Positions 16,586 to 24,410 of a stretch of DNA of 64,000 nt are shown piece by piece (position 1 is the stretch's first letter; every line of letters begins with the position of its first letter). The stretch is from Dokdonella_A ginsengisoli (GTDB taxonomy: Bacteria; Pseudomonadota; Gammaproteobacteria; Xanthomonadales; Rhodanobacteraceae), in contig NZ_JBHSHD010000010.1 of NCBI RefSeq assembly GCF_042652785.1, positions 124,001 through 188,000 of the forward strand, given 5' to 3'. The notes under the pieces were generated by a model, which did not search any database, had not been told where the DNA came from, and was given only the letters and a program-made list of their open reading frames with translations. The position numbers and the translations under genes are program-made.

Positions 16586-16968
16586 GCCAGATTGAATGCG
16601 AAGGCGTAGAACAGGAAGAACACCACGAACGCCACGTCCATCACGAACGCCTCGAACAGGCTGATGCCCAGATACCAGGCGATCGGCGGAAGCAGCAGGA
16701 GCAGGAGCCCGATCTCGAACAGCACCACGTGGACGATGCGATGGCGCAGAGTCTTGTTCGTGTGGCCGACCGTGCGCTGCATCGCATTGTCGAAGCCGAT
16801 GTTGTAGAGGAAATTCCACAGCGTGGCGACGGTCGCGCTGACCACGCCGATGACGCCGAGCTTGCCCGGCGGCAGCCCGAACAGCAGGGCGCCGAACGGA
16901 ATGAAGAGCAGCAGTCCGATCAGCTCGAACAGCACGGCGTGGCGGACGCGATCGCGAAAGGTACGCAT
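16534..16968 (-). CDS. PACE-family (AceI-like) multidrug efflux protein 2
   Basis: The 144-residue paralogue of the protein at 15110-15556 has the same two BTP domains (RTFRDRVRHAVLFE; HRIVHVVLFE) and identical stretches such as KLGVIGVVSATVATLWNF. M at 16968 is preceded by GGAGCCTCCC and matches the paralogue start; upstream in-frame codons lack family similarity. The gene ends inside the 3' end of the LysR gene on the other strand (16534-16585), so transcription of the two must interfere or terminate within coding sequence. Inner-membrane biocide or polyamine efflux is inferred from family. Confidence 0.92.
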   Translation of the reverse strand: MRTFRDRVRHAVLFELIGLLLFIPFGALLFGLPPGKLGVIGVVSATVATLWNFLYNIGFDNAMQRTVGHTNKTLRHRIVHVVLFEIGLLLLLLPPIAWYLGISLFEAFVMDVAFVVFFLFYAFAFNLAYDRIFPVPARPAADAA

Positions 16969-17224
16969 GGGAGGCTCCCGACTCTCGGACCGCGTCATTC
17001 TTGTCTCGGGAACGGCGCCGAAACAGGTCCAGAAATGTTCGAGGGGGCCTACAAAACTGATGGTCGCTTCCTCCGGCATGCGGCGAGCAGGTCCTGGCGG
17101 CCATGCCGCGGCCGTGCGCAGGCGGACGAAGGCGCCGTGCGCACGCCGCGCACGGTCGTTTCAAGAGGCGTCCGCCGCCGCCGCGCGGCACGGGGGCGCG
17201 ATGACGCCGGTCCTGCCGCAGCAG

Positions 17225-17262
17225 GGACCGGCGCGCAGTCCGTCGCCACTCCGCGCCGGTCC
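17225..17262 (-). terminator. Hairpin just after the 7-repeat secreted protein gene
   Basis: Perfect 11-bp arms, 17225-17235 (GGACCGGCGCG) and 17252-17262 (its complement), lie 5 bp beyond the leftward gene ending at 17268. No T-run follows, so it is a candidate transcript-stabilising or Rho-assisted structure and not a classical terminator. The rest of 16969-17267 shows nothing further. Confidence 0.4.
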
Positions 17263-17267
17263 GTCGT

Positions 17268-20200
17268 CTACTTCGTGCGCACCAGCGCCGTGGTGATCGC
17301 CGAAGTCGGCGATACGCCGCCTTCGGTCAGCGTCAGGCTGGCGCTCTGGCCGGGTGCCACGCCGAAGCGCACGTAGCGCGTGCCGCCGCCGGGCGAGAGG
17401 GCGAACGTCAGCGGCACGGCGTTGCTCAACGGATCGGTCGCCAGCGGGTACGAGCCGTTGAGCGCGCTGTAGAGCGAGCGGATGTTCCAGCTCGGCAGCG
17501 TGTAGCGCGCGTCCACGCCGGCGACCGCGTCGTCGGCGTACGCCGCAATCAGGAAGTCGCGCATCCACTCGTTCGGGTCGGCGCCGAACACCGCCTGCAG
17601 GTTGGCCACGCCGGCCTGCGTGGTGTTGACCAGCGCGTTGAACAGTGCCGCGTCGCCGGTGTTCTTCCGGTCGATCGCGTAGCGCAGAAACATGTACGTG
17701 TGCGCGAAGTTCTGTGCGGTCGCGTCGTGCAGGCCGCTGGTGAACGCCTGGCGGCGCAGCGGTCCCAGGCGCTTGTTGCCGTTGCTTCCGCCCAGCTGCA
17801 GGAAGTAGGTGCGCATCGCGCCGTACATCGGGTTTTCGTACGTGTTGAAGGCGGCGACGCGCACCGACGCGTTCGGTCCGGTCGTCAGGTTCGTCACGAC
17901 GAGGTTGCTGCGCGGGACCAGACCGACGGAGGCGTTGAAGAACGCCAGCTCCTGTGCCGACCAGGCCAGCGCCTCGTCCAGCCACGGCTCTTCCAGCGTC
18001 GGGGCGCTGTTGAAATAGATGCGGCGGGCGGCGTTGAACAGGTGCTCGAAGTGATGCACCAGTGTCGGCCCGGCGTTGCCGTAGGCGAACGACACCGTGC
18101 GCACGTTGCTGTTCACCACTCCGGTGGGGTCCGGCACCATCAGGTAGAGGATCTCGGCCTCGTTGCTGCTGGGGCAGCTCGCCGCGGAGAACAGGTCGCG
18201 CGGCTGGAACAGGCCGACCTGCAAGGCGCTGCTCGCCGGCGGCGACAGCTCGTTCAGCTTCGGAGTGAAGAACACGATCACGCCGCCGTTGTTGTCGACG
18301 TCGGTGAGATCGCCGAACAGGCCGGTGAACGTGTTCATCATGCCGGTCTTCAGCTGGCCCCCCAGCAATCCGCCGCCGGAAGCGGTGCTCCCCGGCGGGG
18401 CCTGAACGAACGCGTCGATGATGGCCTGGAAGGCTGGCGTGCCGTAGCCGCCGGGAACCGGCGGGTGCCAGTCACCGGCGCCGGGCGTGGTCTCGACGAC
18501 TTCCTGTACGGCGTACAGCACCTGCTGGCCGGGTGTCTGCGGCGTGGTGATCGCCTCGACGCGCGCCTTGCGCACGTCCGGCGCGACGCTGCAGCCGCCG
18601 ACGGCGGCGTTGAGGTCGATCAGCTGGCCGACCGTCAGCGGTCCGGCGTTCAGATGATAGGGCGGTATCAGCGACGCCGCGTCGACGACGTGCTCCGGCG
18701 GGAATGCCGGCGTTTCCACGGCGTGGTAGTCGACCTCGAGCGGCTCCGCCGGTTCCTGCAGCGGCGCCAGCGGCGATGCGCCGGTCGGCGCGATCGGCGT
18801 CGGCGGCCCGGCCACGGCGACGATGCCGGTGCCGGTCACGCCGAGGCTGACTTCGCCGGAGGCGGCGATGTTGATCGGCAGGTAGGTGAACTCGGCATTG
18901 GCGCCTTCCGCGTTGTCGACGCAGAAGTTCGCGCCGCCCGGCATGACGTCGAGCACGACCTGGCCGACGGCGAGCGTGACGCAGGTGGAAACCGTGAAGC
19001 TCTGCTGCACCCGCGCCGCGGCGTTCCAGTTCGCGTCACCGGCCTGGTCGGCATCGATCACGCAGGTGCCGCCGCCGACGAAGGAAACCGTGTCGCCGGC
19101 GATCGAACAGACGCCGCTCGCGGCGGGATCGATGGAGAACGCGACGGGCAGGCCGGAGGTCGCCGTTGCGGCCACCGTGTACGTGCCGCCGACGTGCGCA
19201 TCGGTCGGCGCGGTGGACGTGAAGCTGATCGTCTGGCTGCCCTTGCCGACGGCGAAGCTCTGCTGCATCTGCGGCGCGGCGTTCCAGTCGGCGTCGCCGG
19301 CCTGGTTCGCGTCGATCGTGCAGGTGCCGGCGCCGTGGAAGCTCACCACGCCGCCGGAGATCGAGCACACCGAGGCAGCGCTCGCGTCGATCGTCAGCGC
19401 GACCGGCAGGCCGGCGCTGGAAACCGCGCTGGGCGTGTAGGTCGCCCCGGCCACCACCGCGTCGGTCGGCGCCGTGCTGGTGAAGCTGACGGTCTGGTTG
19501 CCCTTGCCGACCGCAAAACTCTGCTGCGCCTGCGGCGCCGGCTGGTAGTTCGCGTCGCCGGCCTGGTTCGCGTCGATCGTGCAGGTGCCGGCATGTTGGA
19601 AGCTCACGGCACCGGCGGCGATCGAGCACACCGAGGCCGAGGCCGCGTCGATCGTCAGCGTCACCGGCAGGCCGGAGCTGGCGCTCGCGCTCGGCGTGTA
19701 GGGGGCGCCGGCGACGACGGCGTTCGCCGGCGCGGTCGACGTGAAGTCGATGCTCTGGCTGCCGGGGCCGACCGCGAACGACTGCTGCGCGCGCGGCGCC
19801 GGCTGGTAGTTCGCATCGCCGGCCTGATCGGCGTTGACGACGCAGCTGCCCGCGCCGTGGAAGCTGATGGTGGCACCGGCGATCGAGCAGACCGCCGCGG
19901 CGGCCGGGTCGATGGCGAAGCTCACTGCGAGTCCTGACGAGGACGTCGCCGCGACGGCGTAGGTCGGTCCGTCGACGACGGCCGTCGTCGGCGCCGCAGT
20001 GCTGAAGGTGATCGTCTGTGCGCCGCGGCCGACGGCGAAGCTCTGCTGTACGCGCGGCGCGGCGTTCCATTCCGTGTCGCCGGCCTGGTCGGCGTTGATC
20101 ACGCAGGTGCCCGCGCCGTGGAAGCTGACGCTGGAGCCGGCGATCGAGCACACCGACGCCGCGCCGGCGTCGATGCTGAAGGCGACGGCGAGCCCGGACG

Positions 20201-21164
20201 ACGCCGTCGCGGCGACCGCGTAGGGCGCGCCGTCGACGATGGCGGCCGTCGGCGCGGTCGAGGTGAACGTGATCGTCTGGCTGGCGCGGCCGACGGCGAA
20301 GCTCTGCTGGACTTGCGGCGCTGGTTCGTAGTTCGCGTCGCCGGCCTGGTCGGCGTTGATCACGCAGGTGCCGGCGCTGTGGAAGCTCACGCTCGATCCG
20401 GCGATCGAACAGACCGCGGCGGCGCTCGTGTCGATGCTGAAGGTGACGATCCGGCCCGACGAAGCCGTCGCAGCGACGTCGTAGGGAGCGCCACCGACGA
20501 CGGCCGTGGTCGGCGCGGTGGTGGTGAAGGTGATCGACTGCGTCGCTTTGCCGACGGCGAAACTCTGCTGCACGCGTGGCGCGGCGTTCCAATCGGCATC
20601 GCCGGCCTGATCGGCGTTGATCACGCAGGTGCCGACGCCGCCGAAGGTCACGATCGATCCGCCGATCGCGCAGACCGCCGTCGCCGAAGCGTCGATCGAG
20701 AAACTCACGGCGAGCCCCGAGGTGGCGGCTGCGCTCACGTTGTAGGGCGTGTCGCCGAAGCGCGCGTCGCTCGGTGCGCTGGAGGTGAATGCGATGGTCT
20801 GGCTGCCCGCGCCGACGTCGAGCGCGTAGGTCCGGCCGCCGCTGCAACCGTTCGTGTCGGTGGCGGTGACGGTGAACAGATGGCGGCCGGCGCGCGTCGG
20901 CGTGCCGGTCAGATTCGCCGTGGTGCCGTCGACGGCGTCCAGGTCCAGTCCCAGTCCGCTCGACGCGCCGCTGGTGATGGCGAAATCGTAGGGCAGGGGA
21001 CCGATGCCGCTGGCGGTGACGGTCTGGCTGTAGGGCGCGCCGACCGCGGCGGCGGGCAGGGCGGTGTCGGGGGAGATCGACGTCGTGACGCAGGCGGCGC
21101 CGGCGGAAAGGCTGGTGCCGGCGAGCGAGGCGAGAGCGAGCGGGCGCAGGAATCGCAGGATCAT
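17268..21164 (-). CDS. Secreted 7-repeat protein with a metalloprotease-like domain lacking the catalytic Glu
   Basis: The 1298-residue protein has a signal peptide (1-24), a putative Ig-like domain (about 30-118), seven tandem ~87-residue repeats (about 121-730) and a ~550-residue C-terminal domain. Each repeat follows the pattern QTITFTSTAPT, then GLxVxFSID, VCSIAG, TCVINADQAGDAN and QQSFAVG. The C-terminal domain contains VHHFEHLFNAARR (HHFEH at 1037-1041) and EEPWLDEALAWSAQEL (1059-1074). This resembles the HEFQH...E zinc site of hyicolysin-like (M30) secreted proteases, but Glu is replaced by His, so classical catalysis is unlikely. The start M at 21164 lies 11 bp after the upstream co-directional gene. 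Extracellular location is expected; adhesion or binding is a guess. Confidence 0.8.
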   Translation of the reverse strand: MILRFLRPLALASLAGTSLSAGAACVTTSISPDTALPAAAVGAPYSQTVTASGIGPLPYDFAITSGASSGLGLDLDAVDGTTANLTGTPTRAGRHLFTVTATDTNGCSGGRTYALDVGAGSQTIAFTSSAPSDARFGDTPYNVSAAATSGLAVSFSIDASATAVCAIGGSIVTFGGVGTCVINADQAGDADWNAAPRVQQSFAVGKATQSITFTTTAPTTAVVGGAPYDVAATASSGRIVTFSIDTSAAAVCSIAGSSVSFHSAGTCVINADQAGDANYEPAPQVQQSFAVGRASQTITFTSTAPTAAIVDGAPYAVAATASSGLAVAFSIDAGAASVCSIAGSSVSFHGAGTCVINADQAGDTEWNAAPRVQQSFAVGRGAQTITFSTAAPTTAVVDGPTYAVAATSSSGLAVSFAIDPAAAAVCSIAGATISFHGAGSCVVNADQAGDANYQPAPRAQQSFAVGPGSQSIDFTSTAPANAVVAGAPYTPSASASSGLPVTLTIDAASASVCSIAAGAVSFQHAGTCTIDANQAGDANYQPAPQAQQSFAVGKGNQTVSFTSTAPTDAVVAGATYTPSAVSSAGLPVALTIDASAASVCSISGGVVSFHGAGTCTIDANQAGDADWNAAPQMQQSFAVGKGSQTISFTSTAPTDAHVGGTYTVAATATSGLPVAFSIDPAASGVCSIAGDTVSFVGGGTCVIDADQAGDANWNAAARVQQSFTVSTCVTLAVGQVVLDVMPGGANFCVDNAEGANAEFTYLPINIAASGEVSLGVTGTGIVAVAGPPTPIAPTGASPLAPLQEPAEPLEVDYHAVETPAFPPEHVVDAASLIPPYHLNAGPLTVGQLIDLNAAVGGCSVAPDVRKARVEAITTPQTPGQQVLYAVQEVVETTPGAGDWHPPVPGGYGTPAFQAIIDAFVQAPPGSTASGGGLLGGQLKTGMMNTFTGLFGDLTDVDNNGGVIVFFTPKLNELSPPASSALQVGLFQPRDLFSAASCPSSNEAEILYLMVPDPTGVVNSNVRTVSFAYGNAGPTLVHHFEHLFNAARRIYFNSAPTLEEPWLDEALAWSAQELAFFNASVGLVPRSNLVVTNLTTGPNASVRVAAFNTYENPMYGAMRTYFLQLGGSNGNKRLGPLRRQAFTSGLHDATAQNFAHTYMFLRYAIDRKNTGDAALFNALVNTTQAGVANLQAVFGADPNEWMRDFLIAAYADDAVAGVDARYTLPSWNIRSLYSALNGSYPLATDPLSNAVPLTFALSPGGGTRYVRFGVAPGQSASLTLTEGGVSPTSAITTALVRTK
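18976..20804 (-). repeat. Seven tandem ~261-bp coding repeats
   Basis: Seven head-to-tail units of 86-88 codons encode the internal repeats of the secreted protein. They alternate mainly between two endings before QQSFAVG, DWNAAPR and NYQPAPQ, suggesting past duplication of unit pairs. Conserved Cys pairs (VCSIAG and GTCVI) could form one disulfide per repeat. High DNA similarity makes the region prone to unequal recombination and misassembly. Confidence 0.85.
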
Positions 21165-21175
21165 GATGTGCGTCC

Positions 21176-21901
21176 TCACTCGACGTAGAACTGCATCAGC
21201 TCGACCGGTGTCGTGTCGTTCAGCACGAGCACGAAATGGTCGAGATGGATCGGATAGTCCGACTGCGTCGGCGCGGTGCCGGTGCGGCGCAGGTAGCCGC
21301 GGATCTGTGCGCTGGCCGCGGTGACGGGGGCGCCCGCGGGCACGAAGCTGTTGTCGCTCAGGCCGTACCAGGTTGCATCCGACGCGGTTCCGGGCGTGAT
21401 CGTCTGGCCCTGCGTGCCGCCGCTGAGGAAGCCGCTGCAGCCGGGGTCGGCGAACAGGCGCAGCTCCACCGTCGCGCTCAGGCTGCCGTCGTCCGCAGTC
21501 GTCCCGGGCACCTGGAAGCTCATGCCGTAGTTGGCGAAGTGGATCAGCGTCGGACTGTCGAAGTCGACGCATTGCGTCATGCCCGAGGCCGCATTGGCGG
21601 CCGAGCCGCCCGCCTGCAGATCGATGCGCGCCGAACCGGAAAGCGTGCTCTGGTTCAGGTCCGGAGTCGCCACCCACACCGGCGCGGCGCCGCTGCCGGC
21701 CGGGTCGGGCGTGGTGGACACGAACGCCTGCCACGGGGCGAGCTGCGTGTCGAGATTGGCGTTCGGGACGATGGTCTGCGCGCACAGCGGAGCGGCTGCG
21801 ATGGCGAGCGCGAGAGCCGTATGAAAGCGCAGCCGGGCGATCCGCCGGGCCTGGGCGGCGGCGAACGTCCGGCCGCGGATGCGGCAAGAACCGGTGAGCA
21901 T
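21176..21901 (-). CDS. Secreted protein of unknown function, partner of the 7-repeat protein
   Basis: The 241-residue protein has a long basic N-region followed by a signal core (FHTALALAIAAAPLCAQ; cleavage near residue 42). The mature part reads like a carbohydrate-binding or lamin-type jelly-roll domain: NANLDTQLAPWQAF near the start, alternating strands, and SDYPIHLDHFVLVL near the end, a layout common in PEP-CTERM-like exported proteins, but no sorting tail is present. Start at 21901 has AGGGGG nearby. It precedes the 7-repeat gene by 11 bp, so the two are co-transcribed. I do not recognise a precise family. Confidence 0.65.
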   Translation of the reverse strand: MLTGSCRIRGRTFAAAQARRIARLRFHTALALAIAAAPLCAQTIVPNANLDTQLAPWQAFVSTTPDPAGSGAAPVWVATPDLNQSTLSGSARIDLQAGGSAANAASGMTQCVDFDSPTLIHFANYGMSFQVPGTTADDGSLSATVELRLFADPGCSGFLSGGTQGQTITPGTASDATWYGLSDNSFVPAGAPVTAASAQIRGYLRRTGTAPTQSDYPIHLDHFVLVLNDTTPVELMQFYVE

Positions 21902-21964
21902 GTTTTCCCCCTGAATCGAATGCGGTGCCAGTCAGGACGCCGCGGCGAACCGCCCGCGCGTCGA

Positions 21965-21987
21965 AGTATCCGAACCCTGGGGATACT
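21965..21987. promoter_or_regulatory. Inverted repeat upstream of the secreted-protein operon
   Basis: AGTATCC and GGATACT are perfect 7-bp arms with a 9-bp spacer, followed by the AT-rich text TACAAAGTATGCGCTTTTAC. The position suits an operator for the leftward operon at 21901 or for the divergent LysR gene. Confidence 0.4.
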
Positions 21988-22171
21988 CCGGTACAAAGTA
22001 TGCGCTTTTACACAAATCATCACTACCTCGGACGCGATTCCGGCATCGGCTCGCTGTGTCCCGCCGGGGAGAATGATGTGCGGACCACGTGGCTACGCAG
22101 GATTCGCGAGTGCCCGGGTTCGCCGACTTCGGCGTTCGAATGCGCCCACGGCTGCGGCCGTCCGGCGCTTC

Positions 22172-22185
22172 CCTGAATATTCAGG
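22172..22185. promoter_or_regulatory. 14-bp palindrome CCTGAATATTCAGG
   Basis: A perfect palindrome in the divergent gap, about 210 bp before the LysR start. A dimeric regulator, possibly the LysR protein itself, could bind; nothing more can be shown. Confidence 0.3.
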
Positions 22186-22396
22186 AATGTGTACGCACCC
22201 TCGGTGCCTGGCCCACGACGCCAAGTCCGGATGCGGATTGAGTGCTAGCCACCCTGTGCTGATCGGCGGTTTATGCGCAGGCGTGTTTCAAGCGTGCGAC
22301 GCAAAAAATGCGGGCGTTTTCAATTTTCATTCTTCAATCCGTTGCAGTTGCCGGACGCTTCCTGCAAATTATTCGATTTGGTGTACGAGTGCTGCG

Positions 22397-23275
22397 ATGG
22401 AATGGAGTGACGTCAGGATATTTCTTGCGATTGCGCGCAGCGGCTCACTGGGCAGCGCGGCGCGCGCGCTGCAATTGAGCCACCCCACGGTCGGGCGGCG
22501 ATTGCGCGCATTGGAAGAAGAGATCGGTCAGATGCTGTTCCAGCGCCACAGCGAAGGCGTCGTTCTGACCAACGCCGGCGAGGCGATCCTGCGGCTCGCC
22601 GAGGAAATGGAATCCAACGCGCTGGCGATCCAGCGGCGCCTCATCGGTGCGAGCGCGGAGATCGACGGCGAGCTGCGGATTTCCGCTGCCGGCTGGTTCG
22701 CCAGCTACGTACTGCCCCCGGTACTGCACGATCTGTCGCAGCAGTACCCCCGCATCGTACCCAAGCTCATCGCCAGCCACCGGATCTTCGATCTGTCGCG
22801 CCGCGAGGCGGACATCGCCTTTCGCGTCATTCCGTTCGACGAGCCCGACATCGTGCAGCGCTACCTGATGCGCATGGCCTACGGCCTCTACACGCGCAGC
22901 GACGCTCCCGACCCGAGGAAGGGAGACGGAGACGGTTCGAACCTGCTGCTGATGGATACCAGCGAGTACACCTATCCCGACGTGGTCTGGGTGCAGGACA
23001 TGCTGCCGCGGGCGCGCCCCGTGTTCAGCAGCAACAGCCGGGGCCTGCAGGCGCGATTGTGCGCACGTGGCCTCGGGCTGGCCGTTCTTCCGCGGCCTGT
23101 CGGGGATCAGACGGTGGGGCTGCGCCTGGTTGATCTCGGCGAAAACCCGCCCAGCCGCGACTTCTGGATGGGCTATCACCGCGACCTGCGGCAGATAAAG
23201 CCCCTGCGCGCGCTGGTCGATATCGCGGTTCGCCTGCTCGGTGATGCGGAGCCGTCGGAACCGGAACAAATATGA
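22397..23275 (+). CDS. LysR-family transcriptional regulator
   Basis: The 292-residue protein begins MEWSDVRIFLAIARSGS, the usual LysR HTH opening, with the recognition region AARALQLSHPTVGRRLRALEEEIG, and has a substrate domain from about residue 90 (GELRISAAGWFASYVLPPVL). The ending is unusually charged (DAEPSEPEQI). Start ATG 22397 gives the canonical N-terminus. It is divergent from the secreted-protein operon, which is a candidate target. The inducer is unknown. Confidence 0.88.
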   Translation: MEWSDVRIFLAIARSGSLGSAARALQLSHPTVGRRLRALEEEIGQMLFQRHSEGVVLTNAGEAILRLAEEMESNALAIQRRLIGASAEIDGELRISAAGWFASYVLPPVLHDLSQQYPRIVPKLIASHRIFDLSRREADIAFRVIPFDEPDIVQRYLMRMAYGLYTRSDAPDPRKGDGDGSNLLLMDTSEYTYPDVVWVQDMLPRARPVFSSNSRGLQARLCARGLGLAVLPRPVGDQTVGLRLVDLGENPPSRDFWMGYHRDLRQIKPLRALVDIAVRLLGDAEPSEPEQI

Positions 23276-24045
23276 ACAGGGGTATTGCGTCGCTGTCAGT
23301 GTTCACCGCTGTTCGCGATGCCTATTCTCAGGGCGCCTCACGTTTGAGGATTTGAGAATTCCTGTGCGGATGCGTTGGGTTCCGTTTCCGAGCAGTCAGA
23401 TCTCCCTGAACGTACGAGGTCCTTCAATCGCCGGATGTCGTGATTTTCACGCGGATTTTTTTGCGTGAAAAGGGCTGGCTCGTTCTTTTGAAGGCTGGGA
23501 AATGCATCGGGCGTACCGGGTGGAAGGTCCAGCGACGATCGGGCGGGATTTTCAAAGCATCATTCGGCCGGTCGGTAAATGAAGGTGTCGTATTCGTGTT
23601 TTTCGAGCGGATCGCGTGGTTTTTCTGCTGAAAATTGGCGCACGCGCTTCGGCCGACAGTACTTGCCGGACATCGATTGACGGCAACGGTGCGGACAGGG
23701 AACTCGTTCGAGGGGTTCCGCGCCCGTGTTGGGGCTTGTCGAGCAGGCTGGGGAACAGGACTTTCGCAGCCGCTTTGCAAGGCGATGCTTGGAAGCATCG
23801 ATCAAGAATCGGTCGCGCAAGCGGTCGATCCTCAAGAAAAGGCGACGGCAGTGCCGCCACCTTTTCGCTGAAAAAGTCCAGGACGGACTTTTTCAGCACC
23901 TCGACGGGCGAGAGGGGGAGATTCCAATCCTGCTTCGCGAGCAGCGGCTGCATCGATCGGCCTGCGATCGTTTCGGGCGCTTCCGGCGTTCGCCCGACGC
24001 CGATGGAAATTCCCCGCGTGTATCGAGCCGGAGTGCCTGAAAGGA
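23276..24045. other. Gene-poor, lower-GC stretch with a strong inverted repeat
   Basis: In 770 bp no reading frame on either strand shows family similarity or good codon bias, and base composition is more AT-rich than the neighbours. It includes several TTTTTC/GAAAAA tracts and one 13-bp perfect inverted repeat (23867-23897). It could hold a decayed mobile element or an untranslated RNA; no transposase remnant was recognised. Confidence 0.4.
23867..23897. repeat. Perfect 13-bp inverted repeat GCTGAAAAAGTCC / GGACTTTTTCAGC
   Basis: Arms 23867-23879 and 23885-23897 surround a 5-bp spacer. It could act as a bidirectional terminator-like stem or be the end of a decayed mobile element. Confidence 0.5.
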
Positions 24046-24249
24046 ATGACCGCGAAGAATGACGACCTGCGTGACGCGAACCTGCGCGTGTCCAGACGCG
24101 TCCACAACAACCTGAAGACGGCAGCTGCCCTGATGGGGCGCCCACTCTACGACGTGACCAGCGAGGCGATCGACGCCTACCTGTCGAAGCTGCAGATCGA
24201 CCCGGTCGCCGCGATTCGCCGCAACGGAAAGTCGCGCAAGGTGCCCTGA
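24046..24249 (+). CDS. Small ribbon-helix-helix-like protein
   Basis: The 67-residue protein reads NLRVSRRVHNNLKTAAALMG then SEAIDAYLSKL, the strand plus two helices expected of a ribbon-helix-helix DNA-binding or antitoxin-like protein, with a basic tail (RRNGKSRKVP). AAGGA directly abuts ATG 24046, which is unusual spacing, but no later start codon precedes the domain. No toxin gene is adjacent. Function as a small regulator is inferred from pattern only. Confidence 0.55.
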   Translation: MTAKNDDLRDANLRVSRRVHNNLKTAAALMGRPLYDVTSEAIDAYLSKLQIDPVAAIRRNGKSRKVP

Positions 24250-24410
24250 TCGTTTTCGCCGGGTCCGTCGCCGCGAGGAATCCGCCACCGCTCATCTCAC
24301 CCGCCGAGGCGGAACCGGTCGCAACAGGCCCCTCGAAAGCCCTCGGAAGTTCTCATCGCGCTCGAGCGTCCACGGGCTGAGCAAGCCACACCTTCCCAGG
24401 AATTCAAGAC

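Larger units (their letters stand above)
21902..22396. other. Non-coding gap between divergent secreted-protein and LysR genes
   Basis: The 495-bp gap has two clear dyads: AGTATCC/GGATACT (21965-21971 and 21981-21987, 9-bp spacer), 64 bp before the leftward gene, and the palindrome CCTGAATATTCAGG at 22172-22185. The part nearest the LysR gene (about 22300-22390) is AT-rich and probably holds its promoter. No gene was seen. Confidence 0.5.

Noticed and set aside
21236..22396. N-terminal extension of the LysR gene (frame open from 21236)
   Set aside because: The LysR HTH starts at ATG 22397; upstream text is antisense to the secreted-protein gene and lacks similarity.
23552..24295. Decayed transposase or insertion sequence around the inverted repeat at 23867
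   Set aside because: No transposase motif, no target duplications and no second terminal repeat were found; the minus-strand frame of 247 codons has no family text.
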